From NCBI RefSeq assembly GCF_030272615.1, contig NC_081413.1, positions 563,156,510 through 563,220,509 of the forward strand: a DNA stretch of 64,000 bases. Reading direction: 5' to 3'. Numbering within the stretch: the first letter of the stretch is position 1; each line of letters starts with the position of its first letter. Both the position numbers and the translations under genes were made by a program. A model generated the notes under the pieces. That model worked only from the letters and a program-made list of their open reading frames with translations, searched no databases and was not told where the DNA came from. Below, in pieces: positions 1-11,518 of the stretch. Origin of the DNA: Cryptomeria japonica (taxonomy: Eukaryota > Streptophyta > Pinopsida > Cupressales > Cupressaceae).

Positions 1-1227
1 TCCAGCTTAACTTACATAATATACAATAATTCCAAATTTTACTATAACAAAACTAGCAAACCTCGGGCTAGGGTAATCAGGAGGGGTGTTTCTATTTTAC
101 CCCTCCTTTACAAGCCCTTATTTGCCACTTTCATAACTAAGAAGTCATTGTCACTTAACATCCATCTTTTATAGCTCTGGAGATGATCTTTGATTGTATA
201 GTTTCCATGATTTCTCGGGGCCTACCTATTTGGCCTGCATGGTTAGTTGCTCAAAAACTAGGCAGGTTGTTAGAATCACTCAGCCCATTATAATAAATGA
301 AAAATTTAGCTGTCCAACTGGAAAGATTACCTTAATAAACTTATCTTGTGAAACCTATCCTCAAAGAACATTCATACGAGATATAAAACTTAAAACTAAG
401 TTAGGTATCAAATTCGTTAATGCCCAAACATGATCGACCCATGACCTAGCCATATAAGGAATCTCTCACTTACCAACTCTTGTTAATGCTCCTGGATGCA
501 GTCCCTAAGAGAGAAGGGATCCAGGCTACAATAACAAGGGTAGGTAAATGGGATTCAATAATCCCACCTCCCTTTTTTTGAAATTATAGCAGAAGGGATG
601 ATGGGGTATGATTATGCCAGGCTGGATATAAATAGTTGTCCCGACCCTAAAATTGCTTATTAACCACCTTTAAACCATAGTCTGTAAGATATGACATGCA
701 AGATAGCTAATTATAGAAATTCAGCATGTGGTCATTAAAGACTTCTCCTGGATTCATATATAAAATTATTCCCTTAGTGAGTGTAAATGCCAATGAATAC
801 ATACTTCCACATGCAATCTAAAGTAAAAATTAAGAATTGTTGGGTCTATAGAATAGAAAGGAAAAGTGTGACTGCCTAGCCTATGTCTAAAGGATTCAAA
901 ACCCCTTATTAGTTTGACCCAGTACTGATATCTGTAGTTAGGGTCTCATTTACTCGAAAGAATCTTTTGCTTTGAATAAAATCAAACAAGAGAATCTTCT
1001 GCAAATATGACCCCCATCTGCTATCAAGAATTATACCCTAATGATACTTTAGGTATGAAAAGATTGCGAAGTGGGATAGGAATGAAGTATACTTCGAGGA
1101 CTGAAAATTTGGAGGAGGGCAAGAATAGGAAAAAGGACCATGGACAATTTTACCAAATTTTGTATAAGTATTTATATAGGTAGACATCCATAAAATTCCT
1201 GAAAGATAATACAGAGTAAATATGTAT

Positions 1228-1230
<3 letters not shown>
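1..1230. other. No recognisable gene
   Basis: AT-rich unique-looking DNA. Reading frames are short (the longest is 79 codons at 194-433) and show no family motif, repeated domain or composition bias. I see no RNA gene or LTR terminus here. Confidence 0.6.

Positions 1231-1241
<11 letters not shown>

Positions 1242-1298
<57 letters not shown>
1242..1298. repeat. (TA)n microsatellite running into (CA)n
   Basis: An uninterrupted alternating TA tract of about 57 bases passes directly into a short CA run ending near 1308. The long TYIYI-type reading frames over 1,038-1,419 are artefacts of this tract. Confidence 0.95.
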
Positions 1299-1303
<5 letters not shown>

Positions 1304-1307
<4 letters not shown>

Positions 1308-1369
1308 TCACATATACTAATATATATACAAACATACTCTCATGTATATATATTAGTATATGTGAGTGT
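1304..1369. repeat. Perfect inverted repeat, 26-bp arms
   Basis: The left arm (1304-1329) and right arm (1344-1369) are exact reverse complements, separated by a 14-base loop. The arm reads ACACTCACATATACTAATAT and continues ATATAC. A further, partly matching copy of the right arm lies at about 1433-1459. The hairpin sits between the TA tract and a GT run at 1381-1399, so the whole block could extrude as a cruciform. Confidence 0.9.
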
Positions 1370-1499
1370 ATATATATATATGTGTGTGTGTGTGTGTGCA
1401 TGTGTAAATGTATATGCATATGAGACTATGTTTGTATATATATTAGTATATGTGAGTATATATATTTGAATGTAAGTATCTATAGGTATCTGAGTATAT

Positions 1500-1936
1500 A
1501 TCTATAAGATGACACTGAGCTCACCTTGGGCTAGAAATGACTAGAGGAAATTGGGACTACCAATAAAAGGGGATATATCCGAACGAAAACCCTTATAGTC
1601 GAAGCACTACAACATGAGTACTCCCTTCATATTTATCCCTGAAGCTTAAAAGACATAGGAAAACGGGATTGAAAGACCCAGTTATGCCTTTAAATACTAA
1701 TAATCACTTGTCTCTATATTACTTATGGGTCTGTGGATAATGTCTGGATTAAATATATAATTTACTAGATATGCAAGGCACAAAGTTACCTTTTTACTAG
1801 GGATGGTAAACACCTTTAAAAAACCACTAAAATCAGGCATTTTAGAGGTGAGAATAATGCCTAAAATACGACGGCCACACATCTTAAAACCAGTAATATT
1901 GAAAGCTAACTGGGAATGTTTATATTCATATGTATG

Positions 1937-1938
<2 letters not shown>
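1500..1938. other. No recognisable gene
   Basis: Ordinary AT-rich sequence between two microsatellites. No reading frame with family motifs, no LTR terminus and no RNA gene seen. Confidence 0.5.

Positions 1939-1940
<2 letters not shown>

Positions 1941-1994
<54 letters not shown>
1941..1994. repeat. (TA)n microsatellite
   Basis: An alternating TA tract of about 54 bases. Reading frames overlapping it (1,803-2,094) are low-complexity artefacts. Confidence 0.95.
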
Positions 1995-1998
<4 letters not shown>

Positions 1999-2352
1999 TA
2001 CTGAATGAATGTATATTACTGAATTACTTCCCCTTTTTAGCCTAGAAGCATAAGAACAACTCCTGAAAGTAGACATCTTCAGAAACAAGAACAAGATTGG
2101 AAACCATATTTTACCTTTGTGAGAATACTAACCTTATATTCTTCTAGAAAAATAACTTAATGTCTACGTGATCAAAAATAGCTTAGAAAAAACCAACTCA
2201 AGATTATCAAGTTTGAGAGATCAACTATGCTACGTCCTTTTTCATAAAAGGTTAGTAAGCGTAATGTTTCAGAGTATTCCTTAACATCTAAAAACAAAAA
2301 GATTATATCTAATACCGAGACCTTGTCTTTGACGAGTGCCCTTCCTGGGCCA

Positions 2353-2991
2353 TTATCCTTTCCTGCTCGGCTTTTGAGAAGAGCAAGGTCCAGAGCTCCC
2401 TAGGGTCTCTGCAGAGAGGGCTTCAGGAGAGCGGGGGATGGGCATGTGATCGGGGATGACTGTAATATTTTCTGCATCCAAATAATTCTGCAACCACTTC
2501 TCCCGTGGGGGTTTCTTTACTAGGAGGATCTAGGAGAGAAATAAGAAGTTCCTGCTCCTTACAGAGCGTAGAGCTTCAAAAACCATTTGGTCTTCAATAA
2601 CCAAAATAGGGAAACAAGGAACCGGTTTGTTATTCCTGATAAAGACATCATAGTCCTGAGGCTTGGGAGCTGTAAGTTCATCATCTATGTTCACCAGAAC
2701 CCGCTCCAATTCACTAAGAACGTCTTTGATGAAGATCTTCTTGCATAATTTCACCACCACCTCCCTATCCCTCTTGAAATACATTGCCAAGGCCAGAAAC
2801 ATTGTGGCAATATCTGAGTTGGCTCGAGTTTGGTCCTCGTTCATTACGAAATCCTTCCCAAGAAATTTCATAACTGCTCTAGAAATCAGAGGGTTCTATT
2901 GAACAAGTATACCTTTGAGTCTCTCATCTTTAATTTCACCCACAAAGGCCATATGGCGTTTCAACCCTATAAGTCTGAGCGTTGTATCCAT
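2353..2991 (-). pseudogene. Unrecognised 213-codon reading frame with two internal TAG stops
   Basis: On the minus strand one reading frame runs from an ATG at 2991 (an in-frame TAA lies three codons upstream) to a TAA at 2353-2355, with only two internal stops, both TAG. One follows codon 31 and the other lies directly before 2530. The central uninterrupted part is 113 codons. It has a mixed hydrophobic/charged composition (for example VVKLCKKIFIKDVLSELERV) and is not low complexity. The C-terminal third contains a WLQNYLDAENITVIPDHMPI segment and ends in a Ser/Pro-rich tail. I do not recognise a domain. No LTR, RT or integrase motif lies beside it. Base composition is less AT-biased than the surroundings, which suggests real former coding sequence: a captured host gene fragment, an old viral insertion or an accessory ORF of a transposon. 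Function unknown. Confidence 0.5.
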
Positions 2992-3601
2992 TGTTGCTTA
3001 GCGAGAAGATACTCAACATTCCAAAGAAAGACTCGTACTCTACCAACTTAATAATGAGCAGTTACTAAATAGTAAATATCAAACAAGGAATGTGCATTTC
3101 AAGACGAGAGATCATTAATATTACCTTGCCACCACCAAGCCTAGGTTAACTCAACTGTCCCATCACTGCGGTAGCATTACTCATCTTTCGATGTTAGCCG
3201 TCAAAATAGGCTTTGATCGAGAAAGGAGTTGATGTATGGTATTATCAATAATGATTCATATGGCTCCCAGAGTCCTCCATCTAAATGGAGAATAAAGCTA
3301 TGGATACCTTGAAAAGCTTAGGTTTTAGCGGAAGGCTATCTATACATTAATAGAGTTCACTCTATATCCATGCTTCATATACTTTAGCTGAGATATGAAA
3401 TCATGTTTATAATCCTAAACTTGTTTAATGTATGGATTAGTCTTCTTCTAATCCCAAAGCCTATGACCTCGTGATTAACTTTGAGTATTACCCGAGAAGA
3501 AGGAAGAAAGATACAACTTAAATCACAAGGTGTCCCTTTATTTAGAGCCTGTCTAAAAAGGTTTAAAGGGGAGAATCCTCAAAGATTAATTAAAAAAGTG
3601 A
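2992..3601. other. No recognisable gene
   Basis: AT-rich sequence upstream of the minus-strand frame at 2353-2991. I see no promoter element that I could defend and no repeat family terminus. Confidence 0.4.
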
Positions 3602-3923
3602 ATATTTAACCAATGGCTCTGAAGATTCTAAAGGTAGACTTGCAAGGGCTCAAAACCTTTCCAAGGCTTAAATAAGTTTGAGATATCTGGTTAAAAGTAT
3701 ATAGATCTTGATAAATATGATTATATATAAAAAACTTCTACATGAAATGTATTTATATATATATATTTAAACAGTGGCTCTGGAGATTCTGAAGGTGGAC
3801 TTGCAAGGGTTCAGAGCCTATCTAAGGCATAAATAAGTTAGAAATATATGGTTAAAATCTATAGATCTTAATAAATATGATTATATATATAAAACTTCTA
3901 CATGAAATGTATTTATATATATA
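3602..3923. repeat. Tandem duplication, 161-bp unit, two copies
   Basis: Unit 1 (3602-3762) and unit 2 (3763-3923) share the same order of words: CAATGGCTCTGAAGATTCT against CAGTGGCTCTGGAGATTCT, then GACTTGCAAGGG, ATAGATCTT and CTTCTACATGAAATGTATTT. They differ by scattered substitutions and small indels, so the duplication is old. No coding content. Confidence 0.85.
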
Positions 3924-4383
3924 TGAGGATTTGTATCTATAGATATAACTTTCTTGCGGATATGTGGATATATGTAAGTATATATATCACATTTGGAAAA
4001 TATATGTGTGGATGTCTATATGTACATACACATATACCTGCATACATCCTTACATCCATACATATATGTGTTTATATATCTATTTATTTGTATTGATGTA
4101 TGAATGTATGTTTGAAATTGTATCTATGTATATATACCCACATGCATATATAACCAGACTTGTGTATATATACTCGGTATATTCACATATCCAGCAAATG
4201 TATTTTGGAGGAAGCTGAGGACGCCCAGAATCTATTCCTGGATCTAAATACAGAGGTGAGAACTAACTATGGATTCTAAGATATATATGTAAGATTGATG
4301 ATTTTCTAAACACATCAGTTCTAGGAGAAGATTGACAATAGATTATAGATCAAGGAGTGAAGATAGAAAAGACAGAACTTATC
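3924..4383. other. AT-rich flank of LINE A
   Basis: TA/CA-rich sequence with low-complexity reading frames only. On the minus strand this is downstream of the LINE A ORF2 stop. I do not see a clear poly-A tail (poly-T on plus) or a target-site duplication, so the true 3' end of the LINE is not fixed. Confidence 0.4.
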
Positions 4384-7300
4384 TTAGGTAGGCAAGGATA
4401 GGAGTTTGATGCCATTAGCCCCCAGGTTAGCAAGCTCATTTGCCCTTTTATTTCCCTCCCTATAGATGTGATTAATTGTAAACCTGTCAAACCCTTTGCA
4501 TAGATCCAAAGCCTTTGATAACAAGGAATTAAGTTTCCAATTTGGGATGCTACCTATTCTAAGAGCATTGACAATTATAGCCGGATCACCCTCAATATCT
4601 AAGCACTTCACTTCAAGTGTCCTGCATAAAAGCAAACCTTCCACCAAGGCCAACAGTTCTGCCCAATTGTTTGTAATAATGCCAGCTGGAGAAGCAAGGG
4701 ATGCTACTTCCTTGCCTTCCCAATTGTGCACAATGCATCCTATCCCTGCTTGCCTTGTGTTGCCTTGGGAAGCCCCATCAAAGTTTAACTTCAGCCACTC
4801 TTCACCAGGGGGGTGGCATCTGCATGATGCTCTAGATTGAAGGCTAGTCATAGGGCCTACACCTACAAAGGGGGGAAAGGACAAGCCTTTACATTGTTTT
4901 TTAATCTTTTCATCCCAGTAAGAAATGGAAGAATTTTTAAGTGAACTCGAGGAGAGTCTGTTATTTACAAGCTCTGTGACAACTGACTCTATTTTATTTA
5001 TGATTCTTAGGACATCTAGTTTTTCATTCTTAAAGATGCGCCTATTTCTTTCGTTCCACAGTTCCCACATTATGGATGATGGGAGAGCTCTCCACAATCC
5101 TTCGAAGAGACAACCCCTCTTAAGAAGAGGCCAAGCCGTAAGCATCCCTAAGATGGTGTTGGGAAAGGTTGCAGACCATTCAAGTTTATTGGTAAACCAT
5201 ATCCAGCATTGATGAGCATAGGGACATTTAAGGAGAATATGATTGGTGTCCTCTTCCTCTGCTTTGCATAGGGGACATCTGCTGGGACCCTCATAGCCCA
5301 TACGCCTAAATTTGTCCACAGTGAGGAGTTTGCTTTGGATTGCAAGCCAGGAGAAAATGCCTGCCTTGGGCAAACAGTTCCTATCCTAGCAAAGATTTAG
5401 TGGAAGTTCTACCTTAGGCCTTAAAACTGCTTTGGATATGTGAGAGTACCCATCTTTGGCATTGTATTCTCCTTTTAAGGAGCCTTCCCATACAAGCTTG
5501 TCCTTATCATGAGTTAGGACAAAGTTCCTAGAATTGACAATGGACAAGAGTTTGTGCTTGTCCCCTATCGGGATGACTTCATCATCCCTTTCGATCCATT
5601 GCCAGCCAGCCCCTCCTTTGAAGGGGATAGGTAACTGTTTAACAGGGGACCTCTTTTTGCTTCAAGAAGGACTTGGGTAGTCCCAAAGTAATGGATGTTT
5701 TCAATGGCTTTATAGCCTTCCCATGAATCTGACCAAAAGAGAGCTTTGTCCCATGAGCCTAGGTTCCAAGTAAGCCCGTTCATGATGATCTTCCTACATT
5801 CAAGCATAAAATTCCAAAGGTAGGAGCCTCTAGGAGGGTTGGTCTCCTTGAATATTTGGGATGGGTCATCTCCATTAAGGTACTTGAGGTTAAGTAATCT
5901 TGCCCATTTGAGATGTGGGTGTCTGAATAATCTCCATACCAACTTTGCCCCCAATGCTCTTCCTTGGGCTCGAAGGTTTTTGATGCCCATACCCCTGTCC
6001 TCTTTGGGTGAGCATATCTTGTCCTAGGAGATAAGTGAGATTTTATGGTTGTTATCAATTCCCTGCTAGAAGAAAATTCTAAGATTCTTATTGATTTCAA
6101 CAAGTTTTGAAGAGGATAGCCGTTGAAGGGAAAGTTGGAAAATGGGCATAGCTGATAAGACTGATTTAACCAGAGTTGCTCTGCCATCCGAAGATAGCCA
6201 TTTCCCTTTCCAAGTGCTGATTCTAGATTTGATCTTATCCACTAAGTTATTCCATAAATTAGAGGGTCTCCTACCTCTGTCAAGGGGAATGCCTAAATAT
6301 TTGCAAGGAAGGGATCCTATACTGATTTCCAGGACTCTACAAATGTCTTTTTCTAGAAGGGGATCTATGTTGAACATAAAGTTAGCAGATTTAGCTAGAT
6401 TAACCTCTTGACCTGAGGCTCTCATGTAGGAATTGAGAATATTTTTAAAAGTGCGGGCCTCCCCTATGTCACCTTGTCCAAAGAGCATTGTGTCATCCAC
6501 AAATTGCTGGTGGGTAAAGGAGGGGAGGCCACTGGTGATGGGAATACTTGAATCTTCCCTTTCTTTTTGGCCATCGTAATAGCTCTTCCCAGGGCTTTAG
6601 CCATAATGATAAAAAGAAAGGGAGATATAGGGTCCCCCTGCCTAAGCCCTCTTGAGCTACTAAAGAAGCCTACTGGGGAGCCATTAACTAGAACCGAGAA
6701 TCTAGGGGTGGATATGCATTTGTAGATAAGGTTGATCTAGGTTTTCGAAAAGCCAAAGGCTTCCATGCATTTGCAAAGGAAGTGCCAGTCAACTTTGTCA
6801 TAAGCTTTACTAATGTCCAATTTGATTAACATGCTTGGTGATTTGTTAAGTTGAACTGAATGCAAGGCTTCCTGGGTGATAATCACCCCATCATAGATTG
6901 ATCTTTCCATAACGAAGCCAGTTTGCTCCTCACTGATAATTAAGGGAAGGAGATTTTGGAGTCTAGCTGCTAAGGTTTTAGTTAAAAGTTTGTACAAAGT
7001 GTTGTAGAGAGCAATTGGTATGAAATCATTGAAGGTCTCCGGGTTTTCTTTTTCTGGAATGAGGGAGAGGAAGGTGTTGTTGACTTCTTTAAGAATCTTT
7101 CCTGAGTTCCTTACCCCTTCCAAGGCCTTCGTGATTTCTGTTCCCATAAAATCCCAACATTTTTGAAAAAAACTAGTGGGGAAGCCATCGGGACTCGGAG
7201 CTTTGTCTGGATTCATCTTGAAGAGGGCAGATTTAACCTCCTCCACAGAGAATTTCTTTAAAAGGATTTGGTTGTGGTTATTGGTTATGAGTTTCGGGAT

Positions 7301-8541
7301 ATTCTTAATGAAGTCAAGTTGGCCCTTAAGGTCAGAGCCTTCAAGATTTTTTAGGATATTCTCATAGAACTTAGGATATGGTTGTTCATAATTTGAGAAA
7401 TTCGATTGACCTCTCTCCTTTGCTTGGTGCTATTGTGGAAGAACTTAGTATTTCGGTCCCCTTCCTTTAGCCAAGTCTCTCTGGATTTTTGTTTCCAAAA
7501 AATCTCTTCGCAAGATAGTATCTTTCCATATTCCGAGAGAAGGGCCTTCTCCTTAAGGAAAAGATGCTCATCCATCCCTCTCTCTAGGACCTCAATATTA
7601 ACCCTATTGAGATCATTCTCTATTGATGTTTTTTTGTCAAAGATGTTACCAAATTTGGTCCTATTCCACTTTAAGAGGTTCCTTTTTATAAGTTTTAGCT
7701 TACTTGCAACAATAAACATCTTCGAACCTGAGAAAGTGGAGCTACTCCACCATTTTTCAAGTAAGCTTAGAAAGTTATCATCTCTAAACCACATATTCTC
7801 AAATTTGAAGGGACATTTTTTTGGAGTATAGTCTAATAATAAGTTTAATTGGAGTAGGAAACGGTCCGATCCTGATAAAGGAAGAGGCTTTGCCTTCAAG
7901 GAGTAATTCAGTTCTGAGAGCCCACCATAGATAAAGAACCTATCAAGTTTCTCTACTATATTACAAAAACTAGATCTTCTATTGTTCCAAGTGAAAGCAT
8001 TCTCTGTCGTCTTGATTTCCAGCAGGGAATTCCTATTGATCCAGAGATCGAAGTCTATAGTTGAAGGAGGAAGCTTGCTGCTTCCTCCTCTTTTATCTAA
8101 GGCTTTAGTGATGGCATTGAAATCTCCCCCAATGATACTAAGGTCGTTCGGGAAGCTTTTAAGAAAGATCTCAATATCCTTCCATACTTTCACCTTTTCA
8201 TTGTTTTGGATGGGGCCATAAACATTAATTAGTTTGAATCTGAGGTTATTTTTGTAGTTTACAAACTCTCCTCCTATCCAGTTCTGCTGGATCTCTAGTG
8301 ATGTGAACGAAAGGGTTCTAGGATCCCATATGATAGTTAAGCTCCCTGAAGCACCAGAGGCTGGGGAATGATTAAGTTGTCTAAACCCTAGTTTTTGCCC
8401 AAAGATAGATATCTCAGATGCATTCATTTTCATTTCCTGAATTAATATTAAGTCAGCTTTAGAGTCAGAGATGCAATGCTTTAAGATGCATTGTTTGTTA
8501 GGGGCATTCAATCCCCTAACATTCCATGTTATGATTTTCAT
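4384..8541 (-). pseudogene. LINE A ORF2: endonuclease, reverse transcriptase, RNase H
   Basis: ORF2 nicks target DNA and copies the element RNA at the nick. The endonuclease (8541-7351) begins MKIITWNVRGLN and has LIQEMK and GGDFNAI. The catalytic His of the usual SDH motif is replaced, reading GSDR. The RT domain shows DKAPSPDGFP, LDISKAYDKVDW, a GLRQGDPISP block and FVDD (near 6500), so its catalytic aspartates remain. A zinc-binding region with CPLC...H...C follows at 5373 onward. The RNase H has NFDGAS, AELLAL and GDPAII, but its last motif reads NKRANELAN, where an Asp is usual. Frameshifts lie between 7351 and 7246, near 6575, and between 5565 and 5373. A TAG interrupts the RT near 6737. 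The ATG at 8541 overlaps the ORF1 stop. Confidence 0.9.
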
Positions 8542-10454
8542 GGCTCTATGGGGAGGTACTTCCCCTCCCCTACATTAAAAAGAGTAGATATTTTGGATTG
8601 ACCCCTAGCTTCTCCATCCTTCAGTCTCAATTCAGCTAAGGATCTCCTGCCCCTTCTTTTATTGAATTTAGCACAATCTAGAGAATCTTTGCTTTTGACA
8701 GAGCAAAGAATGCCCAAGGTGTTAGGATGCTGATTTTTTGTGTTCTCTAATGCTATGAAGAGTTCCTTTGTTTCTAAGTTAACTCTAGTAATATTTACTA
8801 GATTATTAACGAGGAGATCTCTTTGTCTTTCCAATTCTTCGTTATCACAGATTTCATCAATCAATTGATCCATGAGGTCATTTACTACTTCTTCCCCTAT
8901 GAAATTGGCGATGATATCAACTTCCTTGGCTACTTGGTCAGCCTTAGAAGCTATAGTTGTGTCAGGGTCAGCCTCTGGGGATGAAAGACTAGCCTTTTCC
9001 CCTAGAGGGGTTATCAGATTTGAAACTAGGGAGATTTGATGGGATTGCCGTGAAGTATTTTCTAGATCTTGGGGAGAGTTACCCTTATCTTTTGAAGGTG
9101 ATAGGGTAGTAAGATCCCGCAGAGGGGAAGTTTTTAAGGAGTTCTCTTTGTCTTGTGGGGTAAGAGAGCCTAATGGTGACATAATTGTCATGCCGAATTG
9201 TTCAATTTGGGGGAGCCCCTCACAAATTTCCCCTTCTTCCAAATTACCAATCCCACTATAAGGGTCACCCATAGGAGGGACAAACGATGGAGGTGGTTGG
9301 GGCTGAGAACATGGGGACTTAATTAGGGATTTCTAATGACATAGAACTAGAGAAGGAAGATTAGTGCTGAAGTTATTAAAGCCTGTGATGGTGAAACCCC
9401 CTCCTTCAACAAATCTAATTGGAGCTATTCTTGATTCAGTGATTAGTTTAGGGAAAGCATTTTTTGAGGGGAACTTCCTTGGTCTATCCATTTCGAAAGG
9501 ACCATTGTAGAAGGGTAATTCAAGAGATAAACTTAGATTATCATACCTTAGTGTTACTAGTTCGACGGTTTTAATGTTTATATTCATGTTGACAATCAAA
9601 AGATTGTCAAAGAAGCCTAAAGCTGATTTTTTAACTTCTACAAATTTGCCTATTTTATTCCCTAAAATTCTTAAAAAGTCATTATTTCTTAATTCAATTG
9701 GGATTCTTTCGAGTGATATAGCTCTATTAACCATACATAAATTTAATTGCAAAGGATGAAAGGGGGTATGCCACTCCCAACAGTCGAACCCTAAGCCCAT
9801 GAACTCAGATAAACCCTTATTAGTTACTAAATTTGTAAAATTTTGATTACCACATTCAATAGCTAAGAACTGATTAGGGAGGATGTCAATTTTTACCTGA
9901 TTATTGAGAGAAGACGCCACCCAGTTGGCAATTTGTTCAGATGGAATCCCCCAACCTTTCCATCATGCAAAAAACATTCTTTCTTTGCAATGCATTCGAT
10001 ACAAATCCATTGTTTGGGAGTCAATGTCAATGATTATCCCATTGGGGCTATGTTTGGAAGATTTGCCAGCAGACATTTTGGTGGCTGAAGCTGTGGGACT
10101 GTTTGTTTGGTTAGGTTTTACAGAACCTTCCTTCCACCTTAGGTTGGGATGTTGCTTAAAGCAATTTGAATGTCTTTTTGCCTTCTTGTTTCAGTGCCTT
10201 ACCGGCTACCAGTTTCGATCCCTGCCTTGGAGCGAAGGAAGGGAAGCCCTAGCCGAAACAACCAGTGGGTATTTTGTTTTAGAAAAGAAAGCTTCCTGCT
10301 TTTTGATCCGAGATTTTGCTCTACTCAATTCATTTGCCCTAGCATCATTAGCTAGAACTGCAAAACGGTTTCCATAGCCTTGATAAACACTTCGCAAAGG
10401 AAAGGGCTGGTCCCAGAGAGAAGACTTGATTCTGCCTTTCGTGGGCATAGTCAT
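8538..10454 (-). pseudogene. LINE A ORF1 (gag-like), 639 codons, interrupted by stops
   Basis: ORF1 proteins of plant LINEs bind the element RNA. The frame opens with ATG at 10454 and stays in one frame to the TGA at 8538-8540. It carries several stops: near 10,206 and 10,190, in the stretch just before 9,920, and a TAG at 9333. Residues around 180-300 have the plant LINE ORF1 pattern with WHTPFHPLQL, then a VNRAISLERIPIELRNNDF segment (a DUF4283-like region). The C-terminal part is acidic and Ser/Pro-rich. I see no CCHC knuckle. The stop overlaps the ORF2 start as ATGA, so ORF2 could have been reached by termination-reinitiation. Assignment to LINE ORF1 is secure from position, less so from sequence alone. 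Confidence 0.75.
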
Positions 10455-10790
10455 TTTAGTTTTTGCAATTTATGTTCACATCTACAGATATTATTAACTT
10501 ATATTATTTGACTTAAATTGTTCAAATTATTTGCAACCTTAAGTATTATAAATTTATATTGCTTAAAGTTAATTATGCATAGTAAATTATAACCTTAGAA
10601 CTTTAAAAAAAAAAAATTCATATGCAAATTGTGGGATTGGGGCACACCCATTAATTTAAAATATTTTTTTGAATCAATATAATTTAAAAAAAAATATTTT
10701 ATTAAATATATCTTAAATTAAAATCGTAATACAAATTTAGGTCTTAAAAATGATTAAAACCATAATTGTAACTCTAAATTTACTTCTAAC
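10455..10790. repeat. AT-rich direct repeat, copy 1
   Basis: The stretch around 10,520-10,740 contains AAATTGTGGGATTGGGGCAC flanked by AT-rich words, and it recurs in diverged form at about 11,950-12,150 (AAATTGTGGGCTTGGGGTCC). The two copies bracket the CTAACCCTAA-rich block. No coding content. Confidence 0.6.
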
Positions 10791-11430
10791 TCTAATGCTA
10801 CCCTAACACTAACTCTATTTCTAACCCTAAGTGCAACCTTAATTCTAACACTTCATAATTGTAATTATAACCTTGTAAGTTCCTAAGTTTCATACTTACC
10901 CAAATTTTAGTCTAATCCTAACCCTAACCTTAAGTGTAACCTTAATTCTAACACCAATCATGATTGTAATTAGAACCTTGATTATAATTCTAAGCTTCAT
11001 CCTTACCTGAATTTTACTCTAACCCTAACCCTAATTGTAACTTTAATTCTAACACTAATCATAATTGTAATTATAACCTTGATTGTTACCCTATAGTTGT
11101 AAAGTTAATTATAACCCCAAGTTCATTCTATTCCTAATGGTTACCCTAATTCTAACCCCAATACTATAACCCTTATTCTATCCTATTTGCAACACTAATC
11201 TTAATTATAGCTCTAATTCTATTCATAATAATAATTAGAATTTTAATCCTATCCATAATAATAATTACACAATCTTCATTCTATTTATAATGCTAATCCT
11301 AATTCTATTTGTAAATAATTTATTTATGCATAGACATAATTGTTAATTATTATTATAAATTTATATAATTTCAATCAAATTTATGCAAAATTAATTATAA
11401 CCTAGATTTTATTTCTAACCCTAATCTCAA
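10780..11430 (+). repeat. Degenerate CTAACCCTAA-type array
   Basis: About 650 bases are made mostly of variants of CTAACCCTAA, CTAATCCTAA and TAATTCTAAC. Short exact runs such as CTAACCCTAACCCTAA occur near 11,020. The pattern resembles telomeric repeats, but the unit is CCCTAA or more degenerate, not the usual plant CCCTAAA, and it is mixed with TAATTATAAC words. I call it a degenerate low-complexity array, possibly derived from telomere-like DNA. Confidence 0.6.
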
Positions 11431-11455
11431 TTCTAAAATTACTCTTAGTTAAGAT
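11349..11455 (+). repeat. 107-bp perfect direct repeat, copy 1
   Basis: Identical, as far as I can read, to 11831-11937. The pair flanks a 375-bp segment that includes an LTR-like element. Perfect identity stands out against the heavily diverged surroundings. Confidence 0.9.
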
Positions 11456-11518
11456 AAATGGTCGGCTATGATTAGAGGGTAGGTAGAAGAAATAATAAAT
11501 CAATGAGAGGGTAGGTAG

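Larger units (their letters stand above)
4384..10454 (-). mobile_element. LINE A: nearly full-length L1-type non-LTR retrotransposon
   Basis: The minus-strand order is ORF1 (10454-8538), then ORF2 with apurinic endonuclease, reverse transcriptase, zinc-binding region and RNase H (8541-4384). This is the plant L1 layout. Both ORFs are broken by stops, and ORF2 by about three frameshifts, so the copy is dead. The 5' boundary is placed at the ORF1 ATG, because no 5' UTR end or target duplication could be identified. It is the longest LINE copy in the window. Confidence 0.9.

Noticed and set aside
194-433. 79-codon plus-strand frame
   Set aside because: No motif, no composition bias and no neighbouring gene; within chance expectation for a window of this size.
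1038-1419. Two 89-codon minus-strand frames rich in Tyr/Ile
   Set aside because: They translate the (TA)n and (CA)n tracts; low-complexity artefacts.
10780-11430. True chromosome-end telomere
   Set aside because: Units are degenerate and not the standard plant CCCTAAA, and transposon-rich DNA lies on both sides.
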